Source: Paenibacillus riograndensis SBR5 (GTDB lineage Bacteria > Bacillota > Bacilli > Paenibacillales > Paenibacillaceae). From it: a stretch of 64,000 nucleotides of DNA. The stretch spans positions 2,309,001 through 2,373,000 of the forward strand of contig NZ_LN831776.1 in assembly GCF_000981585.1 (NCBI RefSeq), written 5' to 3'. The position numbers and the translations under genes are program-made. Positions 25,972 to 33,564 of this stretch are shown here, piece by piece; within the stretch, counting starts at the first letter, position 1; the number at the start of each line of letters is the position of its first letter. A model generated the notes under the pieces. The model searched no databases and was not told the DNA's origin. It was given only the letters and a program-made list of their open reading frames with translations.

Positions 25972-26406
25972 ATGAATAATACAGTTGATGTCATAGAACT
26001 GGAGATGGCCATTCTGGTGCGCCGCCTGGTGTCCATGACCACTTATAAAAAGATCGGCAATCTGGACCGCTCCGCCTATCTGCTGCTGTATCAAATCGAC
26101 TCCCACGGCTCGGCCGGAGTGAAGGCGCTGTCTGATGAATTCCACCTGGATATTTCGACGGTCAGCAGACAGGCGGCAGCGCTGGAGCAAAAAGGGTATG
26201 TAAGGCGTATCCCTGACCCCGTTGACGGGCGGGCTTATTCGCTGGAGATGACGGAAGCGGGTCTTGAAGTGCTGAACGAGAACAAGAAGGCGCGGCAGGA
26301 CAGCATCGGCAAAATGCTCAGCAGCTGGAGCGATGGGGAACGCGTGATTTTTGGAGAGTTATTGCGGAAATTCAATATGGCCATTCTTGAAGAAGCATTA
26401 GAATAA
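25972..26406 (+). CDS. MarR family transcriptional regulator
   Basis: A 144-residue winged-helix regulator. The DNA-recognition region is LSDEFHLDISTVSRQAAALE followed by QKGYVRRIPDPVDGRA, the MarR signature with the wing Asp/Arg. GAGAGGAAAGG is the ribosome site. It is divergent from the CBS-domain gene and likely controls it and itself through the palindrome at 25893-25907. There is a weak hairpin with a long T run (about 26414-26442) after the stop. Two further MarR genes lie within 3 kb. Confidence 0.9.
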   Translation: MNNTVDVIELEMAILVRRLVSMTTYKKIGNLDRSAYLLLYQIDSHGSAGVKALSDEFHLDISTVSRQAAALEQKGYVRRIPDPVDGRAYSLEMTEAGLEVLNENKKARQDSIGKMLSSWSDGERVIFGELLRKFNMAILEEALE

Positions 26407-26497
26407 GACAAGCCTGCCCCTGCGTGCGGGCGAATTTTTTTTTACGAAGCGTTTAGGCTATAATTACTTATGATAATTGAGCATATGAGGTGTACCA

Positions 26498-26971
26498 ATG
26501 ACAGACGAAATGGACGACTATGAGAATATTGATGCTTTAATAGAAGCGTTCCAGCAATTTTCCCGGTTGAACTGGCGCAGGAACTCCATATCCAGTCTGA
26601 AGCCGAGCGAGCTCCGGATGCTGGTATCGATCAGACAGGGCAATGAACGGGAAGGCAGGAAAGGGCAGACCGTCTCCGATCTCAGCAAGCAGCTTAAGGT
26701 CACTTCTCCTACGGTTACCCAAATGGTCAACAGTCTGATTTCCCAGGGTTACGCCATCCGCACTACAGATGCCCAGGACCGCCGGATCAGCGAGATTACA
26801 CTGACGGACCGGGGCGAGCGCCTGGCGGAGCTGGTTACGGTGAGAACCCATGAAACCTTTAAGGGAATGATTGATTATCTGGGCAAGGAGCCGAGCGACA
26901 CCCTTAGACAGCTGCTGAACGGCGTGTATGAATATTTTGAACAGTTGAATAACCGTCAGGACGAATTTTAA
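26498..26971 (+). CDS. MarR family transcriptional regulator
   Basis: A 157-residue winged-helix protein with VSDLSKQLKVTSPTVTQMVN as recognition helix and the wing AIRTTDAQDRRISEITLTDR. A TATAAT-like box (26459-26464) follows the preceding terminator, so it has its own promoter. AGGTGTACCA is a weak ribosome site before ATG 26498. It converges on the DHA2 exporter gene, which is controlled more plausibly by the divergent MarR gene at 28880. Its target cannot be assigned. Confidence 0.9.
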   Translation: MTDEMDDYENIDALIEAFQQFSRLNWRRNSISSLKPSELRMLVSIRQGNEREGRKGQTVSDLSKQLKVTSPTVTQMVNSLISQGYAIRTTDAQDRRISEITLTDRGERLAELVTVRTHETFKGMIDYLGKEPSDTLRQLLNGVYEYFEQLNNRQDEF

Positions 26972-26987
26972 CCCCCGCATATATAAA

Positions 26988-27027
26988 AAGAGATGCCCCG
27001 CAGCTTACGCTGTTGAGGACATCTCTC
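26988..27027. terminator. Bidirectional terminator between MarR and DHA2 exporter genes
   Basis: AGAGATG pairs with CATCTCT around a GC-containing loop, with AAAA on the left side giving a T run for the minus-strand transcript. It separates two convergent genes. Confidence 0.7.
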
Positions 27028-27048
27028 CCGAAAGACTGCTATCCGTGC

Positions 27049-28680
27049 TTATTGTACAGCAGGCGCCTGTTCCTTCAGCTTGCTGTCTACGCCTTTTTCC
27101 CCGGTTTTGGCCTCTGTTCTGGCTTCGCTGGACCGCAGCGGAATCTCTTTGAGGAATACCACCAGAAGTGCCGCAATGACCAGAAGCGCTGTACCGCTCA
27201 GGAAGACAACCGTCAAGGAATCGCTTAGAGCGGACCGCAGCATCTCAATCAGCTGGTTAAACAGAGGCTGGATCTGTTCCGGCAGTGTCGCATGCAGCTC
27301 CTTGAGCTTGGGCTGATCCAGCAGCATTTGCGGATTCATGAATGCCGACAGCTGCCGGGCGGATTCGGCATCAAGTTTGGACATATCGGGACCCTGCCCC
27401 GAATGAACCGCGTTCTCCAGCTTATGTGTCAGAGTCGTGTTCATGACCGTGCCCATAATGGCAATACCGATCGTGCCGCCCAGGTTGCGGAACAGCGTTG
27501 AGGTGGCAGTAGCGACACCCAGCATAGCCGGTGCAACCGCGTTCTGCACGGTTAATGTAAATACCGGCATGGCAAGACCCAGACCAATCCCGAAGATGAT
27601 CATGCTGGCTACGGCCATCGCAATACTGTTCATAAAGGCCATGATCAGCATCGCCGCGACCATAAACGGCATGCCGATCAGCGCATACCGCTTGTATTTT
27701 CCCGATTTGGAAATCCAGCGGCCGACCAGTGTACTCAGCACAATCATCATCAGGGACATCGGCATATTGATAAAGCCGGAATTGGTAGGCGATACACCTT
27801 CTACGCCCTGCACGAAGAACGGCAGATAGATCATGGCCCCCATCATGCCGGCATTCATCAGAAAGCCGATAACCATCGACAGGGAGATAATCGAATTTTT
27901 GAACAGCGAGAGCGGCAGCACGGGGCTTTTGGCTTTGCGCTCGATCAGAATCAGAATGACCGCGAAGACTACCGCTGCTGCGAACAGGCTGAGAATTTGC
28001 GGCGATCCCCAGTCATATTGGGTGCCTGCCCAGGAGAATCCGAGCAGCAGGGCCACAATGCTGAGCGAGAGGAAGACCGATCCCGGATAGTCGATGGATT
28101 CGGAAGCGGCGCGTGTGGTTTTGGGAAACATTCTCCAGATCATGACAAAGGCCACAAGGCCCAGCGGCAGGAAGATCCAGAAGATCCATTTCCAGTCCAT
28201 ATGGTCAATCATGAAGCCCCCGAGGGTTGGCCCGATGACGCTGGAGAATCCGAACATCGCCATCATAATTCCCGTCCACTTGGCTCTTTCCCTTGGAGCA
28301 AACAAATCCCCTACGGCGGTTACAGTCGCGGACATCAGAATCCCGCCGCCGACCCCCTGAATCCCGCGGTAAGCGATCATTTGAAAGATATTGGCCGACA
28401 GTCCGGACAGAAAAGCCCCGATCATGAAAATAATAATCCCGGCAAGCAAAAACGGCTTTCGTCCATAAATGTCGGACAGCTTGCCGACAAGCACGGTAGC
28501 GATAGTGGAGGTAAGCATATAGATGGTGATGACCCAGGTGTAATGCTCAATCCCTCCCAGCATCGCAATAATGCGCGGCATCGCGGTGCCCACAATCGTC
28601 TGGTTGATTGCCGCGAAAAACATGGCTGCCATTAATGCGATCATAATGGTAACCTTTTTCTTTTGCGTGAGATGCTCCAC
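27049..28680 (-). CDS. DHA2-family (EmrB/QacA-type) MFS drug exporter
   Basis: A 543-residue proton-driven exporter with about 14 transmembrane segments. Motif A is LVGKLSDIYGRKPFLLAG after helix 2, and motif C is VIGPTLGGFM in helix 5, the antiporter signature. A cytoplasmic tail follows the last helix (LKEIPLRSSEARTEAK). AGGAGAGG precedes the ATG. It is divergent from the MarR gene at 28880, a common layout in which the regulator represses the pump until a toxic compound binds. On the minus strand TTGTAC-17-TATGAT at 28759-28731 is its likely promoter. Confidence 0.93.
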   Translation of the reverse strand: MEHLTQKKKVTIMIALMAAMFFAAINQTIVGTAMPRIIAMLGGIEHYTWVITIYMLTSTIATVLVGKLSDIYGRKPFLLAGIIIFMIGAFLSGLSANIFQMIAYRGIQGVGGGILMSATVTAVGDLFAPRERAKWTGIMMAMFGFSSVIGPTLGGFMIDHMDWKWIFWIFLPLGLVAFVMIWRMFPKTTRAASESIDYPGSVFLSLSIVALLLGFSWAGTQYDWGSPQILSLFAAAVVFAVILILIERKAKSPVLPLSLFKNSIISLSMVIGFLMNAGMMGAMIYLPFFVQGVEGVSPTNSGFINMPMSLMMIVLSTLVGRWISKSGKYKRYALIGMPFMVAAMLIMAFMNSIAMAVASMIIFGIGLGLAMPVFTLTVQNAVAPAMLGVATATSTLFRNLGGTIGIAIMGTVMNTTLTHKLENAVHSGQGPDMSKLDAESARQLSAFMNPQMLLDQPKLKELHATLPEQIQPLFNQLIEMLRSALSDSLTVVFLSGTALLVIAALLVVFLKEIPLRSSEARTEAKTGEKGVDSKLKEQAPAVQ

Positions 28681-28699
28681 AATGATTCCTCTCCTTTAT

Positions 28700-28759
28700 T
28701 CTAATTAGGTAGGCTAACTATCTTTTATGTATCATACAAAAAATAAAAGCATAGTACAA
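28700..28759 (-). promoter_or_regulatory. DHA2 exporter promoter and MarR operator candidate
   Basis: Minus-strand -35 TTGTAC (28759-28754), 17-base spacer, -10 TATGAT (28736-28731). Just downstream TTAGGTAGGCTAA (28705-28717) is an imperfect palindrome, and a related TAGGTAGGTAA lies at about 28810-28820 nearer the MarR gene. The repeated TAGGTAGG core suggests two sites for the divergent MarR product; binding is inferred. Confidence 0.55.
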
Positions 28760-28879
28760 CTAAATAATTTTTTAAAATTTAGATGAGTTGTTCTTGATTT
28801 TTGCGAAATAGGTAGGTAATCTAAATAAAATGAGGTTTTTTTCCGTCCTCTGCTCCCAACCATTAACCGGAGGTGCCTT

Positions 28880-29398
28880 ATGGATACCCAGGACAGTCAA
28901 GAGAGAAAGCTGCTCATTGCACTGGAAAATATAAAACGTCTGACTACGCGTACCCAACTGTTTGCCTCAATTCCGCGTGCGGAATTTTTGACAATGTTCG
29001 TGATTAACGCCAGCATGCAAAAAGCGGAACAGGAGAAGGAAACCTCCCCGGGGGTGATGATCTCCAAATTAAGCGAGCTGCTCCAGATCAGCAGGCCTAC
29101 CGCTTCGCAAATGATCAGCAGCATGGAAGAGAAAGGATATACCCGGCGGGTGATGTCCACATCGGACCGCAGAGTGATCTACATTTGTCTAACGGAGAAG
29201 GGCCAGGCCGTTCTGCAGATGAATTTGACCCGTTATTCCGGTGTTCTAAATGAGATCATCGAGAAAGTGGGCCGGAAGGAAATCGATCAGCTGATTTTTC
29301 TGTGTGACCGGTTCCAGGAAGTGGTGAACGAAGTGAAGCCCCGGCTGCTCGATAATCTTCAGTCTGCGGAGGAGCATCCTGTGGAAGAGCCGGTGTAG
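28880..29398 (+). CDS. MarR family transcriptional regulator
   Basis: A 172-residue winged-helix regulator; recognition helix ISKLSELLQISRPTASQMIS, wing YTRRVMSTSDRRVIYICLTE. GGAGGTG is the ribosome site. It is divergent from the DHA2 exporter and shares a 200-base regulatory region containing two TAGGTAGG motifs, so it is the likely pump repressor. An acidic C-terminal tail (SAEEHPVEEPV) follows the dimerisation helix. A strong terminator lies 57 bases after the stop. Confidence 0.92.
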   Translation: MDTQDSQERKLLIALENIKRLTTRTQLFASIPRAEFLTMFVINASMQKAEQEKETSPGVMISKLSELLQISRPTASQMISSMEEKGYTRRVMSTSDRRVIYICLTEKGQAVLQMNLTRYSGVLNEIIEKVGRKEIDQLIFLCDRFQEVVNEVKPRLLDNLQSAEEHPVEEPV

Positions 29399-29454
29399 TT
29401 GCCGGTATAGTTGTATAGTTTCGTTAATTTGCGGGAACTTGATAGAAGTTCGGA

Positions 29455-29490
29455 ACCCTGAGGGGAATATACCCCCTCGGGGTTTTTTGT
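29455..29490 (+). terminator. Intrinsic terminator of the MarR gene
   Basis: ACCCTGAGGGG pairs with CCCCCTCGGGGT around a short AATATA loop, followed by TTTTTT. Confidence 0.85.
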
Positions 29491-29570
29491 ATAGGTAATC
29501 ATGATTGAGACAAACGGCGGAGGACGAAAACTTAATGGCAGGTAAGCACGTAGGCCCACTGAACGGTGGA

Positions 29571-30045
29571 ATGAGAGGTAGAAATACCTCTGAATTCGGC
29601 GTTCTTGGGCTACAGGATGGAATGAGAGGTATAAATACCTCTGAATTCGGCGTTACCGGGCTACGGGGTGAAATGAGAGGTATAAATACCTCTGAATTCG
29701 GCGTTCTCGGGCTGCAGGGTGGAATGAGAGGTATAAATACCTTTGAATCCGGGGTTACCGGGCTATAGGGGGAAATGAGAGGTATAAATACCTTTGAATT
29801 CGGCGTTCTTGGGCTAGAGGATGGAATGAGAGGTATAAATACCTTTGAATTCGGCGTTCTCGGGCTACGGGGTGGAATGAGAGGTAGAAATACCTCTGAA
29901 TTCGGCGTTCTTGGGCTACGAAGTGAAATGAGAGGTAAAAGTACCTCTGATTTCGCGTAGGCGGGCAAATTGGTGAAATGAGAGGTAAAAGTGCCTTTGA
30001 TTTCGGCGTAGGCGGGCAAATTGGAGGAATGAGAGTAACTCATTT
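29571..30045. repeat. Tandem array 2 of 51-bp palindromic repeats (9 units plus a partial)
   Basis: Units begin at 29574, 29625, 29676, 29727, 29778, 29829, 29880, 29931 and 29981, with a truncated tenth near 30031; spacing is 51 except for one 50. Each has the AGAGGTA-TAAA-TACCTCT hairpin and GAATTCGGCG, then GGGCTA. Several units carry CCTTTG for CCTCTG, which keeps pairing as G-U in RNA. The second palindrome of array 1 (AGCCC/GGGCT) is not conserved here. The array is open in several frames (a 17-residue repeat) but lacks ribosome sites; I treat it as non-coding. Confidence 0.9.
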
Positions 30046-30130
30046 TTTTTGCAGCCTTACCCTTGATGTACAAGGGCAAATCAGCTATCCGCGGGTGGAG
30101 TCGACACCATATGTTTGATTTGAAACTGGA

Positions 30131-30290
30131 TTAACTATTTTGGTTTTTTGTTCCCCATTCACATAACCACTCCAAAACGGGCAATAGTGTTTCTGCTTTA
30201 TCGGTGAGGCTGTACTCGACTTTCGGGGGAACTTGGGGGTACTCTTTCCGTCTCACCATACCATCTGCTTCCAAGAGCACCTGATTGAAA
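30131..30290 (-). pseudogene. HxlR-family regulator, C-terminal remnant
   Basis: Read on the minus strand this gives [14 protein letters not shown], then [15 protein letters not shown] and [10 protein letters not shown] before a TAA at 30133-30131. That is the classic wing and C-terminal end of HxlR helix-turn-helix proteins. The N-terminal half, including the recognition helix, is missing; upstream sequence in the same frame ([14 protein letters not shown]) does not fit the family. No start or ribosome site is present. Confidence 0.75.
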
Positions 30291-30641
30291 TCAGCGCCGT
30301 TGCACATATTGACTAACCCGGCAACCGCAGTTGGTGCAGCGCCTGGCGGCCTGGCTTCGAAAAGATGCGGCCGCTACTGGCGCGAAGCGGAAAAGCCGCC
30401 GCAAAAATCCTGACTTTTCACACGTCCATCGTCACTGAAATCCAGTATTGATAGGCTGTCGCAAACTCGGCCGCAGAACTTCGCTGCTAAACGGAAAAAT
30501 AATAGAACAAGGATCTGCTTCATGATAACCATATTTAAGCTTTGGCTGAATGATACAGAAGCAATCGGAACCATTTGCTGCCCGAAGCAGACAGAGAAGA
30601 CGTTATTTTGTGAAACACACTTTTTCCGGCTGATTCGAATA
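30291..30641. other. Gene-free stretch, probably decayed sequence
   Basis: No convincing gene on either strand: frames are short, lack ribosome sites, and resemble no family I recognise. GC-rich (30330-30410) and AT-rich parts alternate abruptly, as expected for recombination debris next to the HxlR remnant. Confidence 0.5.
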
Positions 30642-30667
30642 ACCCGCCAGGCTTTATGCCTGACGGG
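30642..30667 (-). terminator. Hairpin downstream of the small 64-residue protein gene
   Basis: CCCGCCAGGC pairs with GCCTGACGGG around TTTAT, with one mismatch (C-A); on the minus strand it follows the gene at 30725-30919 by about 55 bases. T run weak. Confidence 0.55.
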
Positions 30668-30724
30668 TGAATAAGAGGAAACTCAGGGAGATATTAGGAT
30701 ATTTTGTATCTAATATTTTTGATT

Positions 30725-30919
30725 TTAGCGAATTAATCTTGAGAGCAGAATAATTTCTGCCAATCGTATGATGCGTCGTATTCTACGCCCTCTAATGATA
30801 GAACTTAGAATAAGAAAATCTGTACCAACCGATAGGATGGTTCCAGTATAAGTGCTGCAGGGAGTGGTTACTTGTACGGTTTTGCCCCGCAGTAATTTAG
30901 CTTGTTTGCGAAAGTTCAT
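30725..30919 (-). CDS. Small 64-residue Sm-like/DUF2642-like protein
   Basis: AAGGAAGGGGG stands eight bases before the minus-strand ATG, a strong reason to accept this short gene. The product is basic: a helical start (MNFRKQAKLLRGK) followed by beta strands VQVTTPCSTYTGTILSVG and TDFLILSS, then a basic IRGRRIRRIIRLAEIILLSR end. The pattern of short strands around a G-T-I-L-S-V-G turn resembles the small Sm-like or DUF2642 spore proteins of Bacilli. That similarity is from memory and not certain. It lies next to two YjcZ-type sporulation peptides, which agrees with a spore-related role. Confidence 0.65.
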   Translation of the reverse strand: MNFRKQAKLLRGKTVQVTTPCSTYTGTILSVGTDFLILSSIIRGRRIRRIIRLAEIILLSRLIR

Positions 30920-31124
30920 GGTTTAATCCCCCTTCCTTTTACTGATATGGAACACATAATAGATTATTCCTGATTAAAAAAGTTTGAAAGGGATAAACAT
31001 GGAAAGAGTAAACCGAATCTCATCGTTTGCAGTCCAGGTGAATATTAGTTCCTATTTACCCAAGCACAGAGAATAATCCTGCATATCCTAGATTTGTAAC
31101 CAATTATAAAGGAGGAGTTAACGA

Positions 31125-31259
31125 ATGAGCGGACTTGTTGGAGGATATGGATGTGAGCCTGAAAAAGAAGTTAAACATGTTAGTCCTTTTACGTCGACAA
31201 GTGCAATACTGGTACTCTTTATCTTGTTAGTTATTATAACGAAAGCTTGTATATTCTAA
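31125..31259 (+). CDS. YjcZ-family small sporulation protein
   Basis: A 44-residue peptide with GGAGGAG nine bases before the ATG. It begins MSGLVGGYGCEPEKE and ends in a single hydrophobic helix, SAILVLFILLVIITKACIF. This Gly-rich start followed by FTST and one transmembrane helix is the YjcZ-type pattern (tiny tail-anchored spore or envelope peptides). A charged insert (CEPEKEVKHVSP) between the Gly-rich start and FTST distinguishes it from its neighbour at 31291. Confidence 0.85.
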   Translation: MSGLVGGYGCEPEKEVKHVSPFTSTSAILVLFILLVIITKACIF

Positions 31260-31290
31260 ATTTTATTCAATTACAAAGGAGAGACGTTTA

Positions 31291-31392
31291 ATGGGTGAAT
31301 TTGCTGGGGGATATGGTGGGTTTACTTCTACAACTGCAATTCTGGTGCTGTTTATCTTATTGGTAATCATAACTAAGACTTTCATGATCTAA
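31291..31392 (+). CDS. YjcZ-family small sporulation protein
   Basis: A 33-residue peptide with AAAGGAGAG before the ATG. It reads MGEFAGGYGGFTSTTAIL, then VLFILLVIITKTFMI; the hydrophobic helix is identical to that of the peptide at 31125 over 13 residues. It is a tandem duplicate 31 bases downstream. Both products should insert in a membrane, presumably during sporulation by family knowledge. A terminator follows at 31424. Confidence 0.87.
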   Translation: MGEFAGGYGGFTSTTAILVLFILLVIITKTFMI

Positions 31393-31423
31393 GTTTCAAA
31401 CCTCCCAATTTGGCTACTCAATT

Positions 31424-31453
31424 ATCCGTCAGTATCTACTGGCGGATTTTTTA
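31424..31453 (+). terminator. Terminator of the YjcZ peptide pair
   Basis: ATCCGTCAGTA pairs with TACTGGCGGAT (one G-U) across a two-to-three base loop and is followed by TTTTTTAT. Confidence 0.8.
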
Positions 31454-31673
31454 TATTGATTAACGAACGCATGTTTGGTTGTGGATCATATCCATGGGTA
31501 GATAACTGGATATAATCAACGTCTATTTAACCATCGGTTGTCAGAATTTCCCCATTTCTAAAATGGTGGGATGAATGGCAACGGTCTTTCTTATCTAAAG
31601 GAAATTATCTTCCATAAATACGAACATTTGTGCTATGATGGATTCGTAAATTCCTGGAAAGGAGTTGCGAGGC

Positions 31674-32753
31674 ATGTTCGTACTTAAAGCGTATAAGTAT
31701 CGGATCTACCCCACCCATGAGCAACAACAATATCTGGCAAAGGTGTTCGGATGTGTCCGTTTTATCTACAACAAAATGCTTGCGGATAAGATCGAACACT
31801 ATAAACAAACGGAGAAAATGCTCCATAATACACCTGCCAGGTACAAAAAAGAATACCCGTGGCTGAAAGAAGTGGACAGCCTGGCCTTAGCAAACGTTCA
31901 GCTCAACCTGGAGAAAGCCTATAGGCATTTTTTTCGGGATAAGAACGTGGGTTTCCCTACATTCAAAAGCAAGAAAACGAACAACAATAGCTTCACAACG
32001 AACAATCAAAACGGAACGATAGCCACCAAAGCTGGAACGATTAAAATTCCGAAACTAAAGACAAGAATCCGAATCAAGGTACATCGTCCATTCTGGGGGC
32101 GAATCAAATCCTGCACCCTATCCAAAACACCATCAGGAAAATATTTTGCCTCCGTACGGGTAGAAACAGATATCGCTCCTTTGCCAAAAACAGAAAAGAA
32201 GATTGGCGTAGATCTGGGACTAAGAAACTTTGCGATTACTTCGTGTGGCGAAGTGATCGCAAATCCGAAACATCTTCGTCAATCTGAACAACGATTAGCC
32301 AAACTGCAAAAGGACTTATCGAGAAAGAAGAAAGGAAGCCATAACCGAAATAAAGCACGTTTGAAGGTCGCCAAGCTTCATGAAAAAATAGCGAATCAGC
32401 GTAAAGACTTCTTGCACCAAACGTCAACCCAAATGATACGCGAAAACCAAGTGATCGTGATGGAAGACTTGCGTGTAAAGAACATGATGCAGAATCATAA
32501 ATTAGCTAAAGCCATATCCGAAGTATCGTGGAGCATGTTTCGAGCGATGCTCGAATACAAGGCGAAGTGGTACGGGAGAACATTGATGATTGCCCCAAAA
32601 CACTTTGCGAGCAGCCAACTATGTTCCTGCTGCGGCTATAAAAACGCAGAAGTGAAGAACCTTGCGGTACGTGAATGGACTTGTCCTGAATGTAGTGTAC
32701 AACACGACAGAGATGTAAACGCAGCTAAAAACTTACTACAATTAGCCATATAA
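31674..32753 (+). CDS. tnpB: TnpB RNA-guided nuclease (IS605 OrfB family)
   Basis: A 359-residue protein with the full family layout: N-terminal helix-turn-helix ([20 protein letters not shown]), beta-barrel domain, RuvC-like nuclease and zinc finger. Catalytic acids are all present: D180 in [12 protein letters not shown]264 in [10 protein letters not shown], and the DRD at 345-347 in [10 protein letters not shown]. The zinc ribbon has CSCCG and CPEC. TnpB uses an omega-RNA from the element's right end to cut DNA next to a short motif, which helps keep the element in the population. AAAGGAG (31658-31664) fits ATG 31674. It should be active as far as sequence shows. Confidence 0.93.
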   Translation: MFVLKAYKYRIYPTHEQQQYLAKVFGCVRFIYNKMLADKIEHYKQTEKMLHNTPARYKKEYPWLKEVDSLALANVQLNLEKAYRHFFRDKNVGFPTFKSKKTNNNSFTTNNQNGTIATKAGTIKIPKLKTRIRIKVHRPFWGRIKSCTLSKTPSGKYFASVRVETDIAPLPKTEKKIGVDLGLRNFAITSCGEVIANPKHLRQSEQRLAKLQKDLSRKKKGSHNRNKARLKVAKLHEKIANQRKDFLHQTSTQMIRENQVIVMEDLRVKNMMQNHKLAKAISEVSWSMFRAMLEYKAKWYGRTLMIAPKHFASSQLCSCCGYKNAEVKNLAVREWTCPECSVQHDRDVNAAKNLLQLAI

Positions 32754-32855
32754 GATGGCAACGATTGGGCTAGGAACTAGCCTCTAAGCTTGGGTAAACT
32801 TGGAGCAGTAGCTCTATTGACCAAGAAGCACCCACCTCTTAGGTGGTGTGTAGTT
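32690..32855 (+). ncRNA. Putative TnpB omega-RNA scaffold
   Basis: The end of tnpB and the next 100 bases contain complementary pieces (AGGAACTAGCCTCT, CTTGGGTAAACTTGG, AGTAGCTCTATTGACC) and the terminal CCACCT/AGGTGG hairpin, ending TTCAC. This matches how omega-RNAs overlap the 3' end of tnpB. The guide would be the flanking bases from about 32856 (starting ACCTGTG). Its 5' limit is a guess. Confidence 0.6.
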
Positions 32856-32961
32856 CACACCTGTGAAAAAAATATAGTCCGGACACCACAGCTCCCAAAA
32901 ATCACAGTGAAAAGGCTGAACATCCCTTATCATAGGAGAAACCAAATTCGCGTGAGAAGGG

Positions 32962-33429
32962 ATGGATGAAACTATGCTGACAATTTGCTCAGCCGGAATA
33001 GAGGATTTGGAAGCCATGAGTGCGCTGCTTAGCGAACTGTTCGCCCTTGAGGCGGATTTCGCCGGTGCCTGCAATACGGACAAGCAGAAAGCGGGGCTTC
33101 TGCTGATTCTGAATCATCCGGACCGTGGGGTGCTGCTGCTGCTCAAACGGGAGGAAAGTGTTGTGGGGATGGTAAATCTGGCTTTTGGCTTCAGTACCTT
33201 TGAAGGCGGGCCGGTCATCATGCTGGAGGATTTTATTATATCTGCGGCAGAGCGTGGAAGAGGGGGCGGGAGATTTTTCATGGACGGAATTGTGGAATAT
33301 GCAAAGGCGAACGGTTTCTTGCGTATCACGCTGCTGGCAGATGCCGGGAATGCGCGGGCGCTGCATTTTTACGAGGCTGCGGGCTACCGGTATTCCAATA
33401 TGAAATGTCTGCGGCTTGCACTGAGCTGA
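32962..33429 (+). CDS. GNAT family N-acetyltransferase
   Basis: A 155-residue acetyltransferase of the GNAT fold. The acetyl-CoA loop is seen as ISAAERGRGGGRFFMDGIVE (Q/RxxGxG/A form), preceded by the beta-4 strand VIMLEDFII and followed by LRITLLADAGNARALHFYEA and AGYRYSNMKCLRL. Substrate is not predictable. AGAAGGG overlaps the first ATG, so translation may start instead at ATG 32974 (MLTICSAG). It begins about 100 bases after the TnpB element's right end and stands alone. Its stop lies inside a 17-bp tandem duplication. Confidence 0.87.
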   Translation: MDETMLTICSAGIEDLEAMSALLSELFALEADFAGACNTDKQKAGLLLILNHPDRGVLLLLKREESVVGMVNLAFGFSTFEGGPVIMLEDFIISAAERGRGGGRFFMDGIVEYAKANGFLRITLLADAGNARALHFYEAAGYRYSNMKCLRLALS

Positions 33430-33457
33430 GGCTTGCACTGAGCTGAGGCTTGCGCTG
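33413..33457. repeat. 17-bp tandem duplication across the GNAT stop codon
   Basis: GGCTTGCACTGAGCTGA occurs at 33413-33429 and again at 33430-33446, followed by a partial third copy. The first copy contains the GNAT stop (TGA 33427-33429). This looks like replication slippage. Confidence 0.8.
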
Positions 33458-33564
33458 TTTGGAGGCTGCCCTGTGCGGTGAAGTGCTGCTCGGAGACAAT
33501 CTGCTGCACATTCAGCAACAGAATGCTCCCGGCTCAGCCGAAAAACAAAATCTGCTGCATTCTG

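Larger units (their letters stand above)
31540..32855 (+). mobile_element. Solo IS200/IS605-type element (tnpB only)
   Basis: A palindromic patch at 31552-31570 (CCCATTTC/AAAATGG) marks the likely left end. The right end has the CCACCT-CTT-AGGTGG hairpin at 32832-32846, finishing at TAGTTCAC (about 32855). Only the TnpB gene lies between; there is no TnpA (Y1 transposase) gene within the window, so it would need TnpA in trans to move. The left boundary is approximate, since such elements lack long terminal repeats and target duplications. Confidence 0.7.

Noticed and set aside
25837..26190. N-terminal extension of the CBS-domain protein
   Set aside because: It would run antisense through the MarR gene and promoter region; GGAGGGA before the ATG at 25836 fixes the start.
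6858..30045. CRISPR arrays
   Set aside because: The 51-bp units are contiguous with no unique spacers, and no cas genes are present.
29246..30079. A 277-residue minus-strand repeat protein over array 2 and the end of the MarR gene
   Set aside because: It overlaps a real gene on the other strand, lacks a ribosome site, and is a by-product of the 51-bp repeats.
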